DNA from: Euglena gracilis
Taxonomy: Eukaryota; Euglenida; Euglenophyceae; Euglenales
Direction: 5' to 3'
Assembly: GCA_039621445.1 (NCBI GenBank)
Contig: CP154954.1
Location: 67,180,714 to 67,244,713 of the forward strand
Length of the DNA: 64,000 nucleotides
Shown: piece after piece, positions 1 to 14,000 of the stretch
How the letters are laid out: each line of letters begins with the position of its first letter
Position numbering within the stretch: position 1 is the first letter of the stretch
Program-made: the position numbers and the translations under genes
Notes under the pieces: generated by a model
Databases searched by the model: none
Told to the model about the DNA's origin: nothing
The model's input: only the letters and a program-made list of their open reading frames with translations

Positions 1-3000
1 CCGCCCCACGCACATCCGTCAGCCCAACAGGGAACAAAAGGAATAACCACACCGGCGTCATCGAGCTGGGTTAGAATGGGGTCATCATGTTTCAGTGCCA
101 GCACAGGCATTCAGTCGGGGACAGGGGTGGAGGGAGGATGAAAAAAAACAATCGGCAGAACCTCCCGTGCGTCTGCCATGCTTTTCGGACGACATGCTGC
201 CAAGGCTGGGCAGCGGCGTATACGCAGTGGGCTGCAAACTGCGTGCCGCATTGCCTGCAAAAACCGCGCACCCCCGGGACACCCCGCCACACCCCCGTCC
301 TGCAGTTGCTCCCCACGTCAAGCGTGACGGGGACACCCAGAAAGGTCCGCCAAGGTCCGTCCACACCCCGGCGACGAGCCACACCCCAACCCGCCGGCTC
401 GCCACCAGGGCAACCAGCATGCCCAACAGACGCTATCAGGCGCGCTACGAATCTCATTTGCGGCATCAAAGAGGAGTGGCAAGCGGGGCTCATCATTGGC
501 TGCAGTGCGACGAAAGCCTGGCGGAGACAACCGAGCGCAGCGCACAACCACCGCCCCACGCACATCCGTCAGCCCAACAGGGAACAAAAGCAATAATCAC
601 ACCGGCGTCATCGAGCTGGGTTAGAATGGGGTCATCATGTTTCAATGCCAGTACAGGCATTCAATCGGGGACAGGGGTGGAGGGAGGATGAAAAAAACAA
701 CACGTGCGTCTGCCATGCCTTTCGGACGACATGCTGCCAAGGCTGGGCAGCGGCGTATACGCAGTGGCATGGGCTGCAAACTGCGTGCCGCATTGCCTGC
801 AAAAACCGCGCACCCCCGGGACACCCCGCCACACCCCCGGTCCTGCAGTTGCTCCCCACGCCAAGCGTGACGGGGACACCCAGAAAGGTCCGCCAAGGTC
901 CGTCCACACCCCGGCGACGAGCCACACCCCAACCCCCCGGCTCGCCAACCGGGCACCCAGCATGCCCATACAGACGCTATCAGGCGCGCTACGAATCTCA
1001 TTTGCGGCATCAAAGAGGAGTGGCAAGCAGGGGCTCATCATTGGCTGCAGGGTGACGAAAGCCTGGCGGAGACAACCGAGCGCAGCGCACAACCACCGCC
1101 CCACGCACATCCGTCAGCCCAACAGGGAACAAAAGCAATAATCACACCGGCGTCATCGAGCTGGGTTAGAATGGGGTCATCATGTTTCAATGCCAGTACA
1201 GGCATTCAATCGGGGACAGGGGTGGAGGGAGGATGAAAAAAAAACAAACACGTGCGTCTGCCATGCCTTTCGGACGACATGCTGCCAAGGCTGGGCAGCG
1301 GCGTATACGCAGTGGCATGGGCTGCAAACTGCATGCCGCATTGCCTGCAAAAACCGCGCACCCCCGGGACACCCCGCCACACCCCCGGTCCTGCAGTTGC
1401 TCCCCACGCCAACCGTGACGGGGACACCCAGAAAGGTCCGCCAAGGTCCGTCCACACCCCGGCGACGAGCCACACCCCAACCCCCCGGCTCGCCAACCGG
1501 GCACCCAGCATGCCCATACAGACGCTATCAGGCGCGCTACGAATCTCATTTGCGGCATCAAAGAGGAGTGGCAAGCGGGGGCTCATCATTGGCTGCAGGG
1601 CGACGAAAGCCTGGCGGAGACAACCGAGCGCAGCGCACAACCACCGCCCCACGCACATCCGTCAGCCCAACAGGGAACAAAAGGAATAATCACACCGGCG
1701 TCATCGAGCTGGGTTAGAATGGGGTCATCATGTTTCAGTGCCAGCACAGGCATTCAATCGGGGACAGGGGTGGAGGGAGGATGAAAAAAACAACACGTGC
1801 GTCTGCCATGCCTTTCGGACGACATGCTGCCAAGGCTGGGCAGCGGCGTATACGCAGTGGCATGGGCTGCAAACTGCGTGCCGCATTGCCTGCAAAAACC
1901 GCGCACCCCCGGGACACCCCGCCACACCCCGGTCCTGCAGTTGCTCCCCACGCCAAGCGTGACGGGGACACCCAGAAAGGTCCGCCAAGGTCCGTCCACA
2001 CCCCGGCGACGAGCCACACCCCAACCCCCCGGCTCGCCAACCGGGCACCCAGCATGCCCATACAGACGCTATCAGGCGCGCTACGAATCTCATTTGCGGC
2101 ATCAAAGAGGAGTGGCAAGCAGGGGCTCATCATTGGCTGCAGGGCGACGAAAGCCTGGCGGAGACAACCGAGCGCAGCGCACAACCACCGCCCCACGCAC
2201 ATCCGTCAGCCCAACAGGGAACAAAAGCAATAATCACACCGGCGTCATCGAGCTGGGTTAGAATGGGGTCATCATGTTTCAATGCCAGTACAGGCATTCA
2301 ATCGGGGACAGGGGTGGAGGGAGGATGAAAAAAACAACACGTGCGTCTGCCATGCCTTTCGGACGACATGCTGCCAAGGCTGGGCAGCGGCGTATACGCA
2401 GTGGCATGGGCTGCAAACTGCGTGCCGCATTGCCTGCAAAAACCGCGCACCCCCGGGACACCCCGCCACACCCCGGTCCTGCAGTTGCTCCCCACGCCAA
2501 GCGTGACGGGGACACCCAGAAAGGTCCGCCAAGGTCCGTCCACACCCCGGCGACGAGCCACACCCCAACCCCCCGGCTCGCCAACCGGGCACCCAGCATG
2601 CCCATACAGACGCTATCAGGCGCGCTACGAATCTCATCTGTGGCATCAAAGAGGAGTGGCAAGCGGGGGGCTCATCATTGGCTGCAGGGCGACGAAAGCC
2701 TGGCGGAGACAACCGAGCGCAGCGCACAACCACCGCCCCACGCACATCCGTCAGCCCAACAGGGAACAAAAGGAATAATCACACCGGCGTCATCGAGCTG
2801 GGTTAGAATGGGGTCATCATGTTTCAGTGCCAGCACAGGCATTCAGTCGGGGACAGGGGTGGAGGGAGGATGAAAAAAACAATCGGCAGAACCTCCCGTG
2901 CGTCTGCCATGCTTTTCGGACGACATGCTGCCAAGGCTGGGCAGCGGCGTATACGCAGTGGCATGGGCTGCAAACTGCGTGCCGCATTGCTGCAAAAACC

Positions 3001-3374
3001 GCGCACCCCCGGGACACCCCGCCACACACAAAGTCAAGCAGATGCTCCCCACGCCAAGCGTGACGGGGACACCCAGAAAGGTCCGCCAAGGTCCGTCCAC
3101 ACCCCGGCGACGAGCCACACCCCAACCCCCCAGCTCGCCAACCGGGCACCCAGCATGCCCATACAGACGCTATCAGGCGCGCTACGAATCTCATTTGCGG
3201 CATCAAAGAGGAGTGGCAAGCGGGGGCTCATCATTGGCTGCAGGGCGACGAAAGCCTGGCGGAGACAACCGAGCGCAGCGCACAACCACCGCCCCACGCA
3301 CATCCGTCAGCCCAACAGGGAACAAAAGCAATAATCACACCGGCGTCATCGAGCTGGGTTAGAATGGGGTCATC

Positions 3375-3878
3375 ATGTTTCAATGCCAGTACAGGCATTC
3401 AATCGGGGACAGGGGTGGAGGGAGGATGAAAAAAACAACACGTGCGTCTGCCATGCCTTTCGGACGACATGCTGCCAAGGCTGGGCAGCGGCGTATACGC
3501 AGTGGCATGGGCTGCAAACTGCGTGCCGCATTGCCTGCAAAAACCGCGCACCCCCGAGACACCCCGCCACACCCCGGTCCTGCAGTTGCTCCCCACGCCA
3601 AGCGTGACGGGGACACCCAGAAAGGTCCGCCAAGGTCCGTCCACACCCCGGCGACGAGCCATGCCCCAACCCCCCGGCTCGCCAACCGGGCACCCAGCAT
3701 GCCCATACAGACGCTATCAGGCGCGCTACGAATCTCATCTGTGGCATCAAAGAGGAGTGGCAAGCGGGGGCTCATCATTGGCTGCAGGGCGACGAAAGCC
3801 TGGCGGAGACAACCGAGCGCAGCGCACAACCACCGCCCCACGCACATCCGTCAGCCCAACAGGGAACAAAAGGAATAA
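3375..3878 (+). other. Representative open frame of the satellite unit, 167 codons, function unknown
   Basis: In 19 of the 34 complete units an open frame runs from the conserved ATG near the unit start to a stop just after a REQK ending. It has 167 codons in short-type and 171 codons in long-type units. A twentieth unit (15463) keeps it through a 42 bp deletion, giving 157 codons. The predicted peptide is basic and rich in Pro, Arg and Ala, with no recognised domain, signal peptide or membrane segment. Open frames of similar length also exist on the minus strand (about 155 codons) and in another plus frame, which is expected in GC-rich DNA. Translation is therefore unproven. The way the two subtypes differ is the reason to list it. 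Confidence 0.25.
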
Positions 3879-4474
3879 TCACACCGGCGTCATCGAGCTG
3901 GGTTAGAATGGGGTCATCATGTTTCAGTGCCAGCACAGGCATTCAGTCGGGGACAGGGGTGGAGGGAGGATGAAAAAAACAATCGGCAGAACCTCCCGTG
4001 CGTCTGCCATGCTTTTCGGACGACATGCTGCCAAGGCTGGGCAGCGGCGTATACGCAGTGGCATGGGCTGCAAACTGCGTGCTGCATTGCTGCAAAAACC
4101 GCGCACCCCCGGGACACCCCGCCACACCCCCGTCCTGCAGTTGCTCCCCACGCCAAGCGTGACGGGGACACCGAGAAAGGTCCGCCAAGGTCCGTCCACA
4201 CCCCGGCGACGAGCCACACCCCAACCCCCCGGCTCGCCAACCGGGCACCCAGCATACCCATACAGACGCTATCAGGCGCGCTACGAATCTCATTTGCGGC
4301 ATCAAAGAGGAGTGGCAAGCGGGGGCTCATCATTGGCTGCAGGGCGACGAAAGCCTGGCGGAGACAACCGAGCGCAGCGCACAACCACCGCCCCACGCAC
4401 ATCCGTCAGCCCAACAGGGAACAAAAAGAATAATCACACCGGCGTCATCGAGCTGTGTTATAATGGTTTCATAA

Positions 4475-5031
4475 TTTTTCAGTGCCAGCACAGGCATTCA
4501 GTCGGGGACAGGGGTGGAGCGCTGATGAAAAAAAACAACCGGAAGAACCTCCTGTGCGTCTGCCATGCCTTTCGGAAGACATGCTGCCAAGGCTGGGCAG
4601 CGGCGTATACGCAGTGGCATGGGCTGCAAACTGCGTGCTGCATTGCTGCAAAAACCGCGCACCCCCGGGACACCCCGCCACACCCCCGGTCCTGCAGTTG
4701 CTCCCCACGCCAAGCGTGACGGGGACAAGAGAAAGGTCCGCCAAGGTCCGTCCACACCCCGGCGACGAGCCACTCACCAACCCCCCAGCTCGCCAACCGC
4801 GCACCCCGCCTGCCCATACCGACGCTATCAGGCGCGCTACGAATCTCATCTGTGCGGCATCAAAGAGGAGTGGCAAGCAGGGGCTCATCATTGGCTGCAG
4901 GGTGACGAAAGCCTGGCGGAGACAACCGAGCGCAGCGCACAACCACCGCCCCACGCACATCCGTCAGCCCAACAGGGAACAAAAGCAATAATCACACCGG
5001 CGTCATCGAGCTGGGTTAGAATGGGGTCATC
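4475..5031. repeat. Most diverged satellite unit
   Basis: This copy has lost the conserved ATG (TAATTTTTCAGTGCC) and has GCGCTGATG in place of GGAGGATG. It also has GGGACAAGAG in place of GGGACACCCAGAG and several substitutions near 4770-4860. It is the only copy differing this much, so it has escaped homogenisation or was imported from another array segment. Confidence 0.85.
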
Positions 5032-8000
5032 ATGTTTCAATGCCAGTACAGGCATTCAATCGGGGACAGGGGTGGAGGGAGGATGAAAAAAACAACACGT
5101 GCGTCTGCCATGCCTTTCGGACGACATGCTGCCAAGGCTGGGCAGCGGCGTATACGCAGTGGCATGGGCTGCAAACTGCGTGCCGCATTGCCTGCAAAAA
5201 CCGCGCACCCCCGGGACACCCCGCCACACCCCGGTCCTGCAGTTGCTCCCCACGCCAAGCGTGACGGGGACACCCAGAAAGGTCCGCCAAGGTCCGTCCA
5301 CACCCCGGCGACGAGCCACACCCCAACCCCCCGGCTCGCCAACCGGGCACCCAGCATGCCCAAACAGACGCTATCAGGCGCGCTACGAATCTCATTTGCG
5401 GCATCAAAGAGGAGTGGCAAGCGGGGGCTCATCATTGGCTGCAGGGCGACGAAAGCCTGGCGGAGACAACCGAGCGCAGCGCACAACCACCGCCCCACGC
5501 ACATCCGTCAGCCCAACAGGGAACAAAAGGAATAATCACACCGGCGTCATCGAGCTGGGTTAGAATGGGGTCATCATGTTTCAGTGCCAGCACAGGCATT
5601 CAGTCGGGGACAGGGGTGGAGGGAGGATGAAAAAAAACAATCGGCAGAACCTCCCGTGCGTCTGCCATGCTTTTCGGACGACATGCTGCCAAGGCTGGGC
5701 AGCGGCGTATACGCAGTGGGCTGCAAACTGCGTGCCGCATTGCTGCAAAAACCGCGCACCCCCGGGACACCCCGCCACACCCCCGGTCCTGCAGTTGCTC
5801 CCCACGTCAAGCGTGACGGGGACACCGAGAAAGGTCCGCCAAGGTCCGTCCACACCCCGGCGACGAGCCACACCCCAACCCCCCAGCTCGCCAACCGGGC
5901 ACCCAGCATGCCCATACAGACGCTATCAGGCGCGCTACGAATCTCATTTGCGGCATCAAAGAGGAGTGGCAAGCAGGGGCTCATCATTGGCTGCAGGGTG
6001 ACGAAAGCCTGGCGGAGACAACCGAGCGCAGCGCACAACCACCGCCCCATGCACATCCGTCAGCCCAACAGGGAACAAAAGCAATAATCACACCGGCGTC
6101 ATCGAGCTGGGTTAGAATGGGGTCATCATGTTTCAATGCCAGTACAGGCATTCAATCGGGGACAGGGGTGGAGGGAGGATGAAAAAAACAACACGTGCGT
6201 CTGCCATGCCTTTCGGACGACATGCTGCCAAGGCTGGGCAGCGGCGTATACGCAGTGGCATGGGCTGCAAACTGCGTGCCGCATTGCCTGCAAAAACCGC
6301 GCACCCCCGGGACACCCCGCCACACCCCCGTCCTGCAGTTGCTCCCCACGCCAACCGTGACGGGGATCCCGAGAAAGCTCCGCCAAGGTCCGTCCACACC
6401 CCGGCGACGAGCCACACCCCAACCCCCCGGCTCGCCAACCGGGCACCCAGCATGCCCATACAGACGCTATCAGGCGCGCTACGAATCTCATTTGCGGCAT
6501 CAAAGAGGAGTGGCAAGCAGGGGCTCATCATTGGCTGCAGGGTGACGAAAGCCTGGCGGAGACAACCGAGCGCAGCGCACAACCACCGCCCCACGCACAT
6601 CCGTCAGCCCAACAGGGAACAAAAGCAATAATCACACCGGCGTCATCGAGCTGGGTTAGAATGGGGTCATCATGTTTCAATGCCAGTACAGGCATTCAAT
6701 CGGGGACAGGGGTGGAGGGAGGATGAAAAAAACAACACGTGCGTCTGCCATGCCTTTCGGACGACATGCTGCCAAGGCTGGGCAGCGGCGTATACGCAGT
6801 GGCATGGGCTGCAAACTGCGTGCCGCATTGCCTGCAAAAACCGCGCACCCCCGGGACACCCCGCCACACCCCGGTCCTGCAGTTGCTCCCCACGCCAAGC
6901 GTGACGGGGACACCCAGAAAGGTCCGCCAAGGTCCGTCCACACCCCGGCGACGAGCCACACCCCAACCCCCCGGCTCGCCAACCGGGCACCCAGCATGCC
7001 CATACAGACGCTATCAGGCGCGCTACGAATCTCATTTGCGGCATTAAAGAGGAGTGGCAAGCGGGGGCTCATCATTGGCTGCAGGGCGACGAAAGCCTGG
7101 CGGAGACAACCGAGCGCAGCGCACAACCACCGCCCCACGCACATCCGTCAGCCCAACAGGGAACAAAAGCAATAATCACACCGGCGTCATCGAGCTGGGT
7201 TAGAATGGGGTCATCATGTTTCAGTGCCAGCACAGGCATTCAGTCGGGGACAGGGGTGGAGGGAGGATGAAAAAAACAACACGTGCGTCTGCCATGCCTT
7301 TCGGACGACATGCTGCCAAGGCTGGGCAGCGGCGTATACGCAGTGGCATGGGCTGCAAACTGCGTGCCGCATTGCCTGCAAAAACCGCGCACCCCCGGGA
7401 CACCCCGCCACACCCCGGTCCTGCAGTTGCTCCCCACGCCAAGCGTGACGGGGACACCCAGAAAGGTCCGCCAAGGTCCGTCCACACCCCGGCGACGAGC
7501 CACACCCCAACCCCCCGGCTCGCCAACCGGGCACCCAGCATGCCCAAACAGACGCTATCAGGCGCGCTACGAATCTCATTTGCGGCATCAAAGAGGAGTG
7601 GCAAGCGGGGGCTCATCATTGGCTGCAGGGCGACGAAAGCCTGGCGGAGACAACCGAGCGCAGCGCACAACCACCGCCCCACGCACATCCGTCAGCCCAA
7701 CAGGGAACAAAAGCAATAATCACACCGGCGTCATCGAGCTGGGTTAGAATGGGGTCATCATGTTTCAGTGCCAGCACAGGCATTCAGTCGGGGACAGGGG
7801 TGGAGGGAGGATGAAAAAAAACAACCGGCAGAACCTCCCGTGCGTCTGCCATGCCTTTCGGACGACATGCTGCCAAGGCTGGGCAGCGGCGTATACGCAG
7901 TGGCATGGGCTGCAAACTGCGTGCCGCATTGCTGCAAAAACCGCGCACCCCCGGGACACCCCGCCACCCCCCCGGTCCTGCAGTTGCTCCCCACGCCAAG

Positions 8001-11000
8001 CGTGACGGGGACACCCAGAAAGGTCCGCCAAGGTCCGTCCACACCCCGGCGACGAGCCACACCCCAACCCCCCGGCTCGCCAACCGGGCACCCAGCATGC
8101 CCATACAGACGCTATCAGGCGCGCTACGAATCTCATTTGCGGCATCAAAGAGGAGTGGCAAGCAGGGGCTCATCATTGGCTGCAGGGCGACGAAAGCCTG
8201 GCGGAGACAACCGAGCGCAGCGCACAACCACCGCCCCACGCACATCCGTCAGCCCAACAGGGAACAAAAGCAATAATCACACCGGCGTCATCGAGCTGGG
8301 TTAGAATGGGGTCATCATGTTTCAATGCCAGTACAGGCATTCAATCGGGGACAGGGGTGGAGGGAGGATGAAAAAAACAACACGTGCGTCTGCCATGCCT
8401 TTCGGACGACATGCTGCCAAGGCTGGGCAGCGGCGTATACGCAGTGGCATGGGCTGCAAACTGCGTGCCGCATTGCCTGCAAAAACCGCGCACCCCCGAG
8501 ACACCCCGCCACACCCCGGTCCTGCAGTTGCTCCCCACGCCAAGCGTGACGGGGACACCCAGAAAGGTCCGCCAAGGTCCGTCCACACCCCGGCGACGAG
8601 CCATGCCCCAACCCCCCGGCTCGCCAACCGGGCACCCAGCATGCCCATACAGACGCTATCAGGCGCGCTACGAATCTCATCTGCGGCATCAAAGAGGAGT
8701 GGCAAGCGGGGGCTCATCATTGGCTGCAGGGCGACGAAAGCCTGGCGGAGACAACCGAGCGCAGCGCACAACCACCGCCCCACGCACATCCGTCAGCCCA
8801 ACAGGGAACAAAAGCAATAATCACACCGGCGTCATCGAGCTGGGTTAGAATGGGGTCATCATGTTTCAGTGCCAGCACAGGCATTCAATCGGGGACAGGG
8901 GTGGAGGGAGGATGAAAAAAACAATCGACAGAACCTCCCGTGCGTCTGCCATGCTTTTCGGACGACATGCTGCCAAGGCTGGGCAGCGGCGTATACGCAG
9001 TGGCATGGGCTGCAAACTGCGTGCCGCATTGCTGCAAAAACCGCGCACCCCCGGGACACCCCGCCACCCCACCGTCCTGCAGTTGCTCCCCACGCCAAGC
9101 GTGACGGGGACACCCAGAAAGGTCCGCCAAGGTCCGTCCACACCCCGGCGACGAGCCACACCCCAACCCCCCGGCTCGCCAACCGGGCACCCAGCATGCC
9201 CATACAGACGCTATCAGGCGCGCTACGAATCTCATTTGCGGCATCAAAGAGGAGTGGCAAGCGGGGGCTCATCATTGGCTGCAGGGCGACGAAAGCCTGG
9301 CGGAGACAACCGAGCGCAGCGCACAACCACCGCCCCACGCACATCCGTCAGCCCAACAGGGAACAAAAGCAATAATCACACCGGCGTCATCGAGCTGGGT
9401 TAGAATGGGGTCATCATGTTTCAATGCCAGTACAGGCATTCAATCGGGGACAGGGGTGGAGGGAGGATGAAAAAAACAACACATGCGTCTGCCATGCCTT
9501 TCGGACGACATGCTGCCAAGGCTGGGCAGCGGCGTATACGCAGTGACATGGGCTACAAACTGCGTGCCGCATTGCCTGCAAAAACCGCGCACCCCCGGGA
9601 CACCCCGCCACACCCCCGTCCTGCAGTTGCTCCCCACGCCAACCGTGACGGGGACACCCAGAAAGGTCCGCCAAGGTCCGTCCACACCCCGGCGACGAGC
9701 CATGCCCCAACCCCCCGGCTCGCCAACCGGGCACCCAGCATGCCCATACAGACGCTATCAGGCGCGCTACGAATCTCATCTGTGGCATCAAAGAGGAGTG
9801 GCAAGCGGGGGCTCATCATTGGCTGCAGGGCGACGAAAGCCTGGCGGAGACAACCGAGCGCAGCGCACAACCACCGCCCCACGCACATCCGTCAGCCCAA
9901 CAGGGAACAAAAAGAATAATCACACCGGCGTCATCGAGCTGGGTTAGAATGGGGTCATCATGTTTCAGTGCCAGCACAGGCATTCAGTCGGGGACAGGGG
10001 TGGAGGGAGGATGAAAAAAACAATCGGCAGAACCTCCCGTGCGTCTGCCATGCTTTTCGGACGACATGCTGCCAAGGCTGGGCAGCGGCGTATACGCAGT
10101 GGCATGGGCTGCAAACTGCGTGCCGCATTGCTGCAAAAACCGCGCACCCCCGGGACACCCCGCCACACCCCCGGTCCTGCAGTTGCTCCCCACGCCAAGC
10201 GTGACGGGGACACCGAGAAAGGTCCGCCAAGGTCCGTCCACACCCCGGCGACGAGCCACACCCCAACCCCCCGGCTCGCCAACCGGGCACCCAGCATGCC
10301 CATACAGACGCTATCAGGCGCGCTACGAATCTCATTTGCGGCATCAAAGAGGAGTGGCAAGCGGGGGCTCATCATTGGCTGCAGGGCGACGAAAGCCTGG
10401 CGGAGACAACCGAGCGCAGCGCACAACCACCGCCCCATGCACATCCGTCAGCCCAACAGGGAACAAAAGCAATAATCACACCGGCGTCATCGAGCTGGGT
10501 TAGAATGGGGTCATCATGTTTCAGTGCCAGCACAGGCATTCAGTCGGGGACAGGGGTGGAGGGAGGATGAAAAAAACAACACGTGCGTCTGCCATGCCTT
10601 TCGGACGACATGCTGCCAAGGCTGGGCAGCGGCGTATACGCAGTGGCATGGGCTGCAAACTGCGTGCCGCATTGCCTGCAAAAACCGCGCACCCCCGAGA
10701 CACCCCGCCACACCCCGGTCCTGCAGTTGCTCCCCACGCCAAGCGTGACGGGGACACCCAGAAAGGTCCGCCAAGGTCCGTCCACACCCCGGCGACGAGC
10801 CACACCCCAACCCCCCGGCTCGCCAACCGGGCACCCAGCATGCCCAAACAGACGCTATCAGGCGCGCTACGAATCTCATTTGCGGCATCAAAGAGGAGTG
10901 GCAAGCAGGGGCTCATCATTGGCTGCAGGGTGACGAAAGCCTGGCGGAGACAACCGAGCGCAGCGCACAACCACCGCCCCACGCACATCCGTCAGCCCAA

Positions 11001-14000
11001 CAGGGAACAAAAGCAATAATCACACCGGCGTCATCGAGCTGGGTTAGAATGGGGTCATCATGTTTCAATGCCAGTACAGGCATTCAATCGGGGACAGGGG
11101 TGGAGGGAGGATGAAAAAAACAACACGTGCGTCTGCCATGCCTTTCGGACGACATGCTGCCAAGGCTGGGCAGCGGCGTATACGCAGTGGCATGGGCTGC
11201 AAACTGCGTGCCGCATTGCCTGCAAAAACCGCGCACCCCCGAGACACCCCGCCACACCCCGGTCCTGCAGTTGCTCCCCACGCCAAGCGTGACGGGGACA
11301 CCGAGAAAGGTCCGCCAAGGTCCGTCCACACCCCGGCGACGAGCCACACCCCAACCCCCCGGCTCGCCAACCGGGCACCCAGCATGCCCATACAGACGCT
11401 ATCAGGCGCGCTACGAATCTCATCTGCGGCATCAAAGAGGAGTGGCAAGCGGGGGCTCATCATTGGCTGCAGGGCGACGAAAGCCTGGCGGAGACAACCG
11501 AGCGCAGCGCACAACCACCGCCCCACGCACATCCGTCAGCCCAACAGGGAACAAAAAGAATAATCACACCGGCGTCATCGAGCTGGGTTAGAATGGGGTC
11601 ATCATGTTTCAGTGCCAGCACAGGCATTCAGTCGGGGACAGGGGTGGAGGGAGGATGAGAAAAACAACCGGCAGAACCTCCCGTGCGTCTGCCATGCTTT
11701 TCGGACGACATGCTGCCAAGGCTGGGCAGCGGCGTATACGCAGTGGCATGGGCTGCAAACTGCGTGCCGCATTGCTGCAAAAACCGCGCACCCCCGGGAC
11801 ACCCCGCCACACCCCCGGTCCTGCAGTTGCTCCCCACGCCAAGCGTGACGGGGACACCCAGAAAGGTCCGCCAAGGTCCGTCCACACCCCGGCGACGAGC
11901 CACACCCCAACCCCCCGGCTCGCCAACCGGGCACCCAGCATGCCCATACAGACGCTATCAGGCGCGCTACGAATCTCATTTGCGGCATCAAAGAGGAGTG
12001 GCAAGCAGGGGCTCATCATTGGCTGCAGGGTGACGAAAGCCTGGCGGAGACAACCGAGCGCAGCGCACAACCACCGCCCCATGCACATCCGTCAGCCCAA
12101 CAGGGAACAAAAGCAATAATCACACCGGCGTCATCGAGCTGGGTTAGAATGGGGTCATCATGTTTCAATGCCAGTACAGGCATTCAATCGGGGACAGGGG
12201 TGGAGGGAGGATGAAAAAAACAACACGTGCGTCTGCCATGCCTTTCGGACGACATGCTGCCAAGGCTGGGCAGCGGCGTATACGCAGTGGCATGGGCTGC
12301 AAACTGCGTGCCGCATTGCCTGCAAAAACCGCGCACCCCCGAGACACCCCGCCACACCCCGGTCCTGCAGTTGCTCCCCACGCCAAGCGTGACGGGGACA
12401 CCCAGAAAGGTCCGCCAAGGTCCGTCCACACCCCGGCGACGAGCCACACCCCAACCCCCCGGCTCGCCAACCGGGCACCCAGCATGCCCATACAGACGCT
12501 ATCAGGCGCGCTACGAATCTCATCTGCGGCATCAAAGAGGAGTGGCAAGCGGGGGCTCATCATTGGCTGCAGGGCGACGAAAGCCTGGCGGAGACAACCG
12601 AGCGCAGCGCACAACCACCGCCCCACGCACATCCGTCAGCCCAACAGGGAACAAAAAGAATAATCACACCGGCGTCATCGAGCTGGGTTAGAATGGGGTC
12701 ATCATGTTTCAGTGCCAGCACAGGCATTCAGTCGGGGACAGGGGTGGAGGGAGGATGAAAAAATCAACCGGCAGAACCTCCCGTGCGTCTGCCATGCTTT
12801 TCGGACGACATGCTGCCAAGGCTGGGCAGCGGCGTATACGCAGTGGCATGGGCTGCAAACTGCGTGCCGCATTGCTGCAAAAACCGCGCACCCCCGGGAC
12901 ACCCCGCCACCCCCCCGGTCCTGCAGTTGCTCCCCACGCCAAGCGTGACGGGGACACCCAGAAAGGTCCGCCAAGGTCCGTCCACACCCCGGCGACGAGC
13001 CACACCCCAACCCCCCGGCTCGCCAACCGGGCACCCAGCATGCCCATACAGACGCTATCAGGCGCGCTACGAATCTCATTTGCGGCATCAAAGAGGAGTG
13101 GCAAGCAGGGGCTCATCATTGGCTGCAGGGTGACGAAAGCCTGGCGGAGACAACCGAGCGCAGCGCACAACCACCGCCCCATGCACATCCGTCAGCCCAA
13201 CAGGGAACAAAAGCAATAATCACACCGGCGTCATCGAGCTGGGTTAGAATGGGGTCATCATGTTTCAATGCCAGTACAGGCATTCAATCGGGGACAGGGG
13301 TGGAGGGAGGATGAAAAAAACAACACGTGCGTCTGCCATGCCTTTCGGACGACATGCTGCCAAAGGCTGGGCAGCGGCGTATACGCAGTGGCATGGGCTG
13401 CAAACTGCGTGCCGCATTGCCTGCAAAAACCGCGCACCCCCGAGACACCCCGCCACACCCCGGTCCTGCAGTTGCTCCCCACGCCAAGCGTGACGGGGAC
13501 ACCCAGAAAGGTCCGCCAAGGTCCGTCCACACCCCGGCGACGAGCCATGCCCCAACCCCCCGGCTCGCCAACCGGGCACCCAGCATGCCCATACAGACGC
13601 TATCAGGCGCGCTACGAATCTCATCTGCGGCATCAAAGAGGAGTGGCAAGCGGGGGCTCATCATTGGCTGCAGGGCGACGAAAGCCTGGCGGAGACAACC
13701 GAGCGCAGCGCACAACCACCGCCCCACGCACATCCGTCAGCCCAACAGGGAACAAAAGCAATAATCACACCGGCGTCATCGAGCTGGGTTAGAATGGGGT
13801 CATCATGTTTCAGTGCCAGCACAGGCATTCAGTCGGGGACAGGGGTGGAGGGAGGATGAAAAAAAACAATCGGCAGAACCTCCCGTGCGTCTGCCATGCT
13901 TTTCGGACGACATGCTGCCAAGGCTGGGCAGCGGCGTATACGCAGTGGCATGGGCTGCAAACTGCGTGCCGCATTGCTGCAAAAACCGCGCACCCCCGTA

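Noticed and set aside
2274-2873. 199-codon plus frame in the satellite as a distinct gene
   Set aside because: It is the common unit frame lengthened by one extra G at about 2670. Neighbouring units end at the usual stop.
3919-4719. 266-codon frame spanning two satellite units
   Set aside because: It arises from a C/G-run difference and the loss of a stop in the diverged unit; not conserved in other units.
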